Source: Aporrectodea caliginosa (taxonomy: Eukaryota; Annelida; Clitellata; Crassiclitellata; Lumbricidae). From it: a stretch of DNA of 64,000 nucleotides. Positions 55,230-64,000 of the stretch are shown here, in pieces; position 1 is the stretch's first letter, and every line of letters begins with the position of its first letter. The DNA lies in assembly GCA_020284085.1 (NCBI GenBank), contig JACEVL010000687.1, positions 27,501 to 91,500 of the forward strand. Reading direction: 5' to 3'. The notes beneath the pieces were generated by a model. The model was not told the DNA's origin and ran no database searches. It saw nothing but the letters and a program-made list of their open reading frames with translations. Position numbers and translations under genes: made by a program.

Positions 55230-58200
55230 ATGACTGGGAAACAAATAAATGTACAGAACGCTGACATGGAGAACGGTAAAAATATAAACGGCGGTGAAGC
55301 AAATAATACTGAAGTGAGCTTACGAAATTTTGCCCTCGAAGTGTCCGTCATAGGGGTTCGTTACTTAGCGGATAGTTCGATGCATGCTATAAGTAAGGTA
55401 ATATGGGCGGTTCTGCTGTTGTCTGGCTTACTCTTAGCGATTTATCAGATACAAGACCGAGTAGTTGTCTACATTAGTCATCCAGTTCAAACAGTAACCG
55501 ATATCATACAGGCTCAGGAACTGAAGTTTCCACAGATTACGATGTGCAATGAGAATACAGTTAGAAGATCAGTTGCGAAACAATACGGTGAGTAAGACCA
55601 TTACTTTCAGAAGATTACCTTCCAGAATTCTGATTAATAATTTCAAATAATGAGTAAATCGTTTAGAAGCGGAAATCATTCTAATCTGATATAATCTAAA
55701 TCTAATCCACTCCTATCCTATCCAATCTAATCAACAGCAATCTGAAAACTTCTATAGCTCCTTTACCGCATTGCATAAGACATCAGTTGTTCGTTTCTAT
55801 TAAATCGCATACCAAAATCATAATCTACTGGACAGACATTATTGTCGAGATCTGTGAATCCTCTGCGACATTAAGGTAGGCAACTGAGGCTGAGCAATGC
55901 GATGAATTTGTGGCTTCAAACCTTAACCTAACAGCAGCACAGAACTTGTTGTGAGGACGGATATAATTATCTATATATCCGTGCGCACAACAAATTTATT
56001 TCGTCACAGCCGAGCGATTTTCAGAGTATAACTAGTGGACCTTCCACATCATCTTTATTGCATGGGTACAGACGTTGTAATTAGGCCTTTGGCTCATTAT
56101 TAGTCGTTCCTAAAGTTGTAGGCCCCTATTCTTAACATAATCTTTCTAATAAGTTCGGCTTTAATAATTGCATATTAGCTTGATCCTGGATTAAAATGCA
56201 TATTTCCATATTGGCTTAAATCAAACATTTATGTCTACATAATAATATTTAATATTAATATTAATTTAATATTTGTAATTTTTCTTTATCTAATAACCGA
56301 TCTTATCGACAAAGTATCTCGGAGAAACTTGCCACCCACATTCCCAACTAGGGCCCCTAAACAGCGGGAGTTTTTCTCCCTTCTAGGTGTGCCTTTTGCT
56401 CTGGATTCCTTATATTACTTGTATTATTGAGTGTTACTTCTGTTTATTAGCTTAATGTTGATGTATTTCATTTCAACACCAGGTCCTGTTATATTTGATG
56501 AACTGGATCAATAAAAATGATGATTGATTGATTGAATATAGGGGACTACTGTAGATAAACTGAAGAATAACAGTAATTTCATCATAACCGTGTTGATACT
56601 AAATGTTTCGATGAATGAAGCTCAGAAAAAGGAAAATTCCTGCTCCGATTTCTGGCAGATAATTAATTAATCCAATGTACAGTTTGAGTGAATCAAAATC
56701 CGTCGGTAGCTCTATGTCTTATCCTAATAGTGGCATATTCGTTTATTAGGTAATTAGGCTGAAAACAGCAGCTCAGCACAGGAGCATGTACAGCATGGAG
56801 CTGAACAGTGCTAGACGGAGTATAGTTGGTATTAAGAGGCTAACACAATTGAGGTTTTGAAACCTAGGCCATCACTCTTGTTGTTGGGTAGGAAGATTAG
56901 CATCCGTTCGTGCAGTTAGGTATTATGGACCTTAAACTCATCGGACTGACACTTGGATTTGCCATATTGCGAATTATGTTCTTCATTCTCATCGGATGAT
57001 ACCTACAGGACAGTTTTATTACGGATCTATTATAGAAGTTCTAATGCAAGACTTGACTGTTGCCTTGCTTAAACGATTATAATGTGTAATGCGACTTTAA
57101 TTACCTGTTAATTTGACTTGAACAATCTGCAGTCTACTCGTTGTTGTTATATATTTAGGTTTGGACAAAATTTTGGAAGAGATGTTTCCACCCTGGCCAA
57201 CGGAATTGTTGACTAAACCAAATCTCACTCAGCTTATTCAGCTCAACAAGACGTCTAAAGAATGGGAAGAAATACGCGTGAATTTGTCTCAGCCTCACAC
57301 CGATAGTTTCGTACATGTATGTATACAATATTCGGCTACAAAATGCAATTTAAAAGTTTGCATTGTTCTAGGTTGTACTAGACAATGATGCTAGTGAGAC
57401 TAGGACCTTCGAGACCGAGATCAGGACCCACGAGATTGAAGTTTCATTTTAAAATATATAGCACTAAACACACTAATACAGATACCAACGCTAACACTAA
57501 CAATGACATAATTATAGGGTGACTCGATAGGTCGTGAACGATTTTGAATGCAGACAAATTTATGTTATACACAATATTATATGGAAAGTTATATACTGGA
57601 GGATAGGTTGTTCAAATGAGAATGCTACGCCAAAACAATTAGATCACTAGCTCACCTATTAAAAGTTTAGCGCCAATATCCGTGACGTCATCAAATTCGT
57701 GCCAAGCAAACGTGAACAAGCAGCATTATCATTGACTAGTGAATACGCCGATTAGGCAATGTCGGCCTTAAATGAATCGCAAATTAGGGCTCAAGCTATT
57801 ACATTATTGGAAGAAATGTACAGTTACGGTGTTATATGAAAGAAATTGGGTCGTTCTAAATCGTGGATTAGCAAGTGGGCCAAACGCTACAAACAGAGTC
57901 CAAACGAGAGGCTGCGGAATCGATATCACGGTGGTCGAAAGTCCGTGATGACTGCTGCCGCTCAAAAACTGATCAAACAGTCTAAATATAGGCGAGGACA
58001 GAGTTTGCGAAAATTAGAACGTCGGTTAAAAGACAAACGCCTTGCTGGAAGCAGAGACAATCAGGCGTTAGGCCTATATGCGTACGACGCTGAAATGGAA
58101 GAGTTTCAAGAGACAAAAGTCCCAAAGTAAACTGATGCTTACAAAGTTCGCCGAGTAAACTTCGCGAAGAAGTTTAAGGATATTGATTGGTCGCGTGTTA

Positions 58201-61200
58201 TGTTCAGTGATGAATCGCCCTTCAAACTCTACCACGTACCTAACAGTAAGAACGACGTTGTGTGGGGATCACAAGAAAGTTCTGTTCCGTGCGCTCCATG
58301 TGCACTGCAGGTGAAGTTCAGTCCATCAGTTCTGGTGTGGGGAGGCATGACATCTCTTGGATTAACAAAACTTCATATCATTCCAAATAAAACTTCAGTC
58401 ACTTCGAGTTATTACATAAATGAGATACTGGAGAAAGAGGTCAAATTAATTAATTATGTGTGGATTAACAATGATGGTCGTACAATATTGTTTTCGGCCT
58501 AAATTGACGTTTGCTTGGCACGAATTTGATGACGTCACGGATATTGGCGCTAAAATTTTATTAGGTGAGCTAGTGATCTAAATTTTTGGCGTAGCATTCT
58601 CATTTGAACAACCTATCCTCCAGTATACAACTTTCCATATTATATTGTGTATAACATATATTTGTCTGCATTCAAAATCGTTCACGACCTATCGAGTCAC
58701 CCTATACTACAAGTAATAACAACAGTGCTAAGAAATCAGAATCAGTGATGCAGCATTTTTGCATCATGCAATGCTGAGTAATCTATATTCAAATAGAACA
58801 GAAATGTCCTAAAGTCATGAAGTCATGAAGTCAACTTTTTGTTACGCTATGGATTCATTTCGTTTCGGTAGGGGGCGCTGCTGAAATCCTATACGCCATA
58901 AAAGTCGTAATAAACTGGACTCATTTCAGTAGATGGCGCAAACATCTGAACTTAGGAAGGAGAACATTATAAAATGCCGTTGTATTGCTATATTGTATTG
59001 TATAAATTGTCGCATTGCGCTACATTATATGGATGGCATCATTTCATCTGCAGTATAGTCGATACAGGCAATAAACTCCCGAGCCACCATTTTGTCCAAA
59101 TTGCATCGGTCTGTTCGATTTAAATGCGGAAAATGTTCCGGTATTCATACGTGTCCCTGTATGATGATAACGGTAAATGGTCGAGACCAGAAGCAGTAAT
59201 TTATGGCGCACTTTCTAAATTATAATGGAGTGCCATTACAGATTGCTTTTTACTAATGAATAAACTGCCAAATAACAATGAATGTTTCAGTGTCAGTGGG
59301 CCGGAAAATATTGCAATGCTTCATGGTTTGATCCGATCCCTACAAATCTTGGACAGTGTTTTGCTTTTAACACAGGTCAGGTGCATTTATCATCATTATC
59401 TTTAATTGCAACAAAATTAATTGAAAATCGAACATGCGCGTAACAACAGGCGTAATTGAAAAACATTGGCTTGCAAATTAGGCAGTCCATTAACTGCATG
59501 GGTTTGCATTCTATAATCACCATCTCGTTTTATTGTTCACGGAGTAGTTTACGGCAATATTCAGGTATACCAAGTTAATATTACGATTTGTGTGCATGAA
59601 GAGAGTAACTAAAGGTAAAGGCCTACCTTCGACTGCCATGAAAACACTGCATGTTCGACCTACATGTAGGACATAAGCTTACATGTAGGTCTATATTCGT
59701 TTGCAGTTAGAAATAATTTTTCTACAAATACCACAATTATGTATCAGTAGTTTCAACTGGTAGTTTATTGCGCTGTTCTACAGCTCGTCTTAATCTCAGC
59801 ACGGTGCGTCCTGGAGCAAAGTACGGTGTACAAATGATTTTACAAGTTGACCAAAAGGAATATCTCGTAGCCAACTCACCGGCTGCAGGATTCAGAGTAA
59901 GACCTTGGACGGACTTAACTTAGACCTACCCTTGCCCGATTTAAGGCCTACCGTTGCCCGATTTAAGGCCTACCGTTGTCCGATTTACGGCCTATAAAGT
60001 ATACCCTTACCCATATAGGACTGACCTCTCCAACAATGTTGTCAAATTAGGAACGTCTTTGATTGGTTTCTATTGTTATATACTTATAACTGTGTTTATA
60101 AGATGTCTGTATGCCAAAGTGCGATTAGCAATTGGTTTATAAAGAATATTTTTACTTACTAACTTACTTCTCTTCAACTGGGGCTATATCAAAATAATAA
60201 TAATAACAGTGACAATTTATATGGCGCCGTAAGACAGTCAACTAACAGCAGGGTAGGCTTTAGATGTCTATGACTTAAAGTTACGGCGCTATAGAGTCTA
60301 CAGTATAAGTCACTGCATTAGAACAGATAACCCTGAGTTTGGTGTTATTAAGTTAGGAACGCCTTGGATTGGTTTCTATTGCTACTTATAACTGTGTTTA
60401 TAAGATGTCTGTATACCAAAGTGCGGTTAGTAATTGGTCAATAAAGAATATACTATTACACTTACTTACTTCTCTTCAACTGGGGCTATATAAAAATCTG
60501 CGACTACATTTAGAATTACCAAATTATGTATTACATTACTAACCATTGTCATAATAAGGTAAGCATATAAAGTAAATAGATTAACTAATAATACAGTTCG
60601 ACCAAAGATTCTGCCGGATCTGTTTAGCTGCATCTGTAATTTGCATCTTATATAGCGCCGCCATAAAACTAATCAGAGGAGCTCTCTACATTAGCTTCAA
60701 CGATGCAAACAATTACCAATGATGAGAAAAGCAGATAGCTCACCGACTGGTGTGTGCAGGAACAGCAGCGGCCCGAGCACAAAGCCTTGAGGGACACTGC
60801 ATGTAGACGAGTGAGCGAACAGATGATAAAACTCCATCGTAGGGCACTGTCTGTCTGCGACCGCTGAGGTAGGAACGCAGCCAGTCGAGTGCCACCGAAC
60901 GGATCCGTAGGTCCTCGCCAAGCGTTCAACCAGCACATCATGGTTGACCGTGTCGAATTTGTGCCGATACGAGCAGACCGAGCAGCGCATGGTCTCTCGC
61001 ATCAATTGTCTCGATTACATCAGTCACCACGCAATTATACGCGGTCTCTTGTAAAATATGCGATTAAATTTAGAATTTCCTTTCGTTAGCTTCGATTTAG
61101 GTCATTTTACTCGCTTCTAACGCCCGGTAGGTTATCCAATGAAAAATAGCTATAGAAACTCGTTATAGAAAACTCACTATTCCCGTTGGTTTATCTGATA

Positions 61201-63127
61201 AAAAAAATAGTTGTGTAGGCGACGGTGACTTGGAGAACAAGCGCATACTCTGGAGTACTTTTTAATCCAAGTATTTCAACAACAGAGACAAACTCTGGTA
61301 CTAGTCCTTCGATGTCTGAACAAAAGTTATCACCATCATGCATCTATGGCATAGTAGACATATTCGCATCGCTTTTCATGTGTCATGTCTATGTCATATC
61401 CTAAGTGGCTGGCTGCTGCTTGAAATCTGGATAAGTGAAATTTCTGTATTTCTCCTGCAAGGTTCTGATACATGATCCTGAAGAAATACCTCTGATGAAA
61501 GAATCAGGCTTCAAAGTGTCACCTGGATTTTCAACGGCTGTCGCTATATCTCATGAAAGAGTAAGCGATAAATTTGTTTTTAGCTTCATAGTTTCTATAT
61601 ATAATCCACAATACGAAGAACATTTCAAAATAGTCCGCGTGTTTTACAATAAACGCTGCAAACACTTTAAAGTTCAAAGACTTTATTATAAATGTATTTT
61701 CGGAGCTCATGATGGAGATGCACTGGAACATTGACTGATTAGCCAAAGTAAAGACTTTATATCCTCATTTGTCTTGAGTTTGTTTGAGCGAAGAAAGTAG
61801 TCTAAATAAATTGTTTTGCATAGTTTTTTTTAGCCAGATCAGTATATTATTAAAAATATAACTATGCCACATTAGAATAATTTATTTTGGTTACTTCCTA
61901 TGACACCATCCCTATTATGCATTGCTGTATTAAGCACGCGATATGTTGTGTACTTCTAGGTGAATAAAATTACACCTCCTCATGGCGACTGTTTGGATAC
62001 TCCAGGTTATTTCCAATCAGCGTGTTTTGTAAAATGTGAAGCTGCATATACCATTGCAAGATGTCATTGCAAACTGTGGTACATGAAAGGTAATAAATGA
62101 GGTGTCTGCTCAAAAATCCACATTATATACACACATACACAGACAGACCTACATACATCGGTATATACAAAGGCACACATATATGTACAAATATATAAAT
62201 GAGTTCATACATAGGCCTACAGTAATACAGTAATAATAATAATCTTCGATTAATGTATCAAACAGACGGTACTCAGGATGATTACAATAATTCATAGTAT
62301 GAACGGATGATCAGAACTTATTACAGGGGTCGAATTTCACCGTTTGGCAGCCATGCAACACGTCCTACTGGGCATTTTTGTCACAGCGAATGAAAGGCAC
62401 ACGACCTTAGGGAGGGTACCGGGAAGCGATCACTTGTCCGTAGCCTCTACGCGCCAGAGTGTTGCCACTACCCTAAACCCCTCCCCAGACATACATCATA
62501 CACGCTTTCAACATACTGCAAGCATTCATAAACAAATGAATAATTAACGAATTAAATTAGTGCATTAAATACAGAATATAATTTGCACTAGAAAATTATG
62601 GCCTTTCATACAATGTTCGATTCTGCATGGGTAGTAATGTTTTTTCTTATGCAGAGGACGCTCCAACTTGCGATTACCTACAGATTTACACTTGTGCATT
62701 GGACGTTCTTACTGAGTACGCGAGTGACAAAGATGGTTTGAGAAGGTGCCACTGTCCATCGCAGTGCCATTCAAACATCTACAACTACATCATATCGCAA
62801 GGATTTGTCTCGGACCTCTTCGCCGACTTCGGCTACAAGTTTTTCGAATATAAAAACATGACAAAAGACTACATTGCAAAGGATTTTGTACTGTTTGAAG
62901 TTTTCTTTTCTAGCACAGAATATAAGGAGATGACGATGGAACCAGCCTACACGTTAATGCCTCTGTTGAGCGACATCGGTGGAGCCCTTGGCCTTCTTCT
63001 TGGAGCCACACTGCTGACTGTCTATGAAGTACTGGAATTTGGAATTCGTCTGCTGAATTATAGCTGCATGCGCCCAAGGAAACAGACTACTCCTGCTGTA
63101 GTCATAGTTCCAGTTGATGCCTTCTGA
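55230..63127 (+). CDS. DEG/ENaC-family cation channel, paralogue D (7 exons, 471 aa)
   Basis: Exons: 55230-55587, 57159-57316, 59291-59375, 59784-59896, 61462-61560, 61960-62089, 62655-63127, same phases as the others, and 472 codons with stop. It is the most divergent member: TM1 is K-V-I-W-A-V-L-L-L-S-G-L and the His-Gly motif reads Ile-Gly (V-S-V-I-G). Exon 3 C-Q-W-A-G-K-Y-C retains the disulfide pair, so all 14 family cysteines are present. The degenerin position, Ala in A-C, is Pro here (T-L-M-P-L-L-S-D-I-G-G; codon 62960-62962). The filter is Gly-Ala-Thr. One extra codon occurs in the cytoplasmic tail. Intron 2 contains a Tc1/mariner relic, and introns 1, 4 and 6 retroelement fragments. 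Coding frame intact. Confidence 0.9.
56320..56540 (+). mobile_element. Retroelement 3' UTR with TGAT-repeat tail, intron 1 of channel D
   Basis: A stretch including 'gcgggagtttttctcccttctag' ends 'ggatcaataaaaatgatgattgattgattg', a poly-signal-like end followed by tetranucleotide repeats, as in LINE 3' ends. No coding part remains. Confidence 0.5.
57517..58702 (+). mobile_element. Tc1/mariner-type transposon with ~196-bp inverted repeats, intron 2 of channel D
   Basis: It is flanked by TA (57515-57516; 58703-58704) and begins GGGTGACTCGATAGGTCGTG. The left arm 57517-57713 pairs with 58507-58702 with only scattered mismatches and small indels. The total of 1186 bp is a normal size for the family but the arms are unusually long. 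Degenerate transposase remains sit between the arms. Intron 2 of B and C lacks it. Confidence 0.9.
57759..58502 (+). pseudogene. Tc1/mariner transposase remnant
   Basis: From ATG 57759 the frame shows a helix-turn-helix region (G-R-S-K-S-W-I-S-K-W-A-K-R-Y, then R-Y-H-G-G-R-K) with in-frame stops at 57837 and 58128. It then shows V-N-F-A-K-K-F, the first catalytic motif F-S-D-E-S-P-F, and V-L-V-W-G-G-M-T. The later catalytic D/D or D/E motif is absent: the frame ends at 58502 just before the right arm. Part between the DNA-binding and catalytic regions also appears lost. Inactive. Confidence 0.85.
59923..59995. repeat. 22-bp minisatellite, three units, intron 4 of channel D
   Basis: CCTACCGTTGCCCGATTTAA-like units repeat three times. 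Each begins with the GGCCTA core that also forms the TAGGCCTA octamer. Confidence 0.8.
60040..60495. repeat. Direct repeat pair of ~150 bp around a retroelement tail, intron 4 of channel D
   Basis: 'ttaggaacg.ctt.gattggtttctattg' through 'cttctcttcaactggggctatat' occurs at about 60040-60195 and 60345-60495. The interval between holds AAT repeats and 'gacaatttatatggcgccgtaag', a retroelement end. A tandem duplication or two insertions of one short element would fit. Confidence 0.65.
60640..61005 (-). mobile_element. LINE reverse-transcriptase core fragment, intron 4 of channel D
   Basis: On the minus strand the frames read K-F-D-T-V-N-H-D-V-L-V-E-R-L, then (shifted) C-S-V-P-Q-G-F-V-L-G-P-L-L-F-L. 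They end at 'tatatagcgccgcc' at low coordinates. The ADD box and C-terminal domain are missing, so RT core and 3' end have been joined by an internal deletion. Confidence 0.75.
62222..62500 (-). mobile_element. Degenerate tRNA-derived SINE, intron 6 of channel D
   Basis: The body matches the SINE in intron 1 of B and C ('aataataataatcttc', 'aggggtcgaattt', 'ggcagcc', 'gtcctactg.gcattttt.'). The tRNA head around 62400-62500 is strongly decayed. A different intron, so an independent insertion of the same family. Confidence 0.6.
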
Positions 63128-63920
63128 AACGATTGGGTCTCTGAGCTTACAGAACGTAGGAGTGGCAAGACCGCTTCCCACATGAGCACAACCCTGGCTC
63201 CCCCCACTGAACTGCTATGGATTCTGACCTGGCGCTTAACTGACTGAGCATCCTGGTGTTTGCGGACTTTGACTTGATATAGCGCCAGTTATAAGCTTGT
63301 ATCCATGAAGCAGCTATTATGTGACGCTGCGATTTCTGAATTTCTTAGATTTACATTCGTTTACATTTACAAGATAAAGATTATGTGTCTGAATGAGTCA
63401 TTTATATTTACACGATTAATGCGTTTTGGATGTTCTGGGAAGTTGTCCATGACAATAAACTGCCTCATACATTGGGTATTTTCAGGACTAAGGATTAAGG
63501 AGTTATATTGACTGTGGAGATTGTCATAGCAAACAAAAAGAAAATTTTGAAAATCGTTTGTGACTTTTTGACAAAGTGCAGTTTATATTGGAGCCATCCT
63601 CCTATAGGCCTAGGCGTCAGTTGGCTGTTTATGTCGAACCTTTCCCGACCAATAGCACGCAATAAATGAGAACAGTCATTGTGTTTCGATGCTTACTTCT
63701 GTACGTAGGCCTATTGCTATGATAAATATATACTTAATGACTTTTGCGAAGTGTAGCCTATATATAAAGCACAGGCCATGCCACTTCTTTAATACCAGTC
63801 AAGTTTTAAATGAAATAGGCAATTGTAATTATATCAATTTCTGTGGAAATCCGATCTTCTTAGACTTAATTTTGCGGCTTGGGAGTTTCTAAAATGCAAG
63901 GCGTGGTGGATCTGGCTGAG
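63128..63920. other. Downstream flank of channel D, no gene
   Basis: 'tttgcggactttgacttgatatagcgcc' near 63258-63288 corresponds to 610-645 after the first partial channel. Nothing else recognisable; no further channel exon starts before the right edge. Confidence 0.45.
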
Positions 63921-64000
63921 CATGGGCGTATTTAGGGGGTGGTTTTACGGGTTCAACCCCCCCAATAAGTTACCCAAAAAATTGTTATATGTTTTTACAT
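63921..64000. mobile_element. Possible start of a DNA transposon running off the right edge
   Basis: 'catgggcgtatttagggggtgg' followed by 'acgggttcaaccccccc' resembles a hAT-type terminus with G-rich sub-terminal sequence, like that at 27891. Without the other end this is only a suggestion. Confidence 0.3.

Noticed and set aside
60697..61089. Open frames on both strands considered as a host gene
   Set aside because: The minus strand shows RT motifs (V-N-H-D-V-L, V-P-Q-G) of a broken LINE; the + strand frame is its shadow.

Overview
The window looks like a marine invertebrate nuclear genome, perhaps an echinoderm. It has intron-rich genes with canonical GT/AG splice sites, large numbers of LINE, SINE and DNA-transposon remnants, long microsatellites, and a palindromic octamer TAGGCCTA that I count about thirty times by eye. 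The phylum is an inference from overall character; no species can be named from sequence alone.

The backbone is a head-to-tail array of DEG/ENaC (acid-sensing/epithelial sodium channel superfamily) genes, all on the + strand. Only the last 20 codons of the first member are present (1-64). Four complete members follow: A (10342-19121), B (30530-44556), C (46999-53617) and D (55230-63127). By hand-splicing, each has seven coding exons with identical phases and almost identical lengths, giving 470-472 aa. All conserve the Cys-rich extracellular domain and both transmembrane segments. Three diagnostic sites are odd: the N-terminal His-Gly gating motif reads Ile-Gly in all four, the GxS selectivity filter reads Gly-Ala-Thr in all four, and the degenerin site is Pro in D. 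B and C have lost both cysteines of one disulfide.

Two copies of a B-box/coiled-coil/beta-propeller (TRIM-like, RING not seen) gene lie after the first channel (4819-7605) and after A (22502-25009). They indicate an ancestral channel-plus-TRIM duplication unit of about 17.5-19 kb. The second copy is intact (565 aa over two exons). The first is broken by a 55-bp exon deletion and also carries a 443-bp tandem duplication in its intron.

Introns and spacers are a dated record of transposition, because paralogous introns serve as empty sites. The main elements are a near-complete two-ORF CR1/Jockey-type LINE in intron 5 of B (one homopolymer frameshift); a 2-kb hAT-type element with an 8-bp target duplication, nested in a LINE that splits the upstream region of B and itself carrying a SINE; a degraded hAT in intron 6 of A; a 460-bp foldback with a 9-bp target duplication in B; a Tc1/mariner relic with ~196-bp inverted repeats in D; a mariner relic carrying a perfect 42-bp palindrome; and several MITEs and tRNA-derived SINEs. 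No genuine tRNA, rRNA or CRISPR array was seen.

The channels probably form homomeric or heteromeric trimers at the plasma membrane. No functional link to the TRIM-like genes is shown beyond co-duplication.
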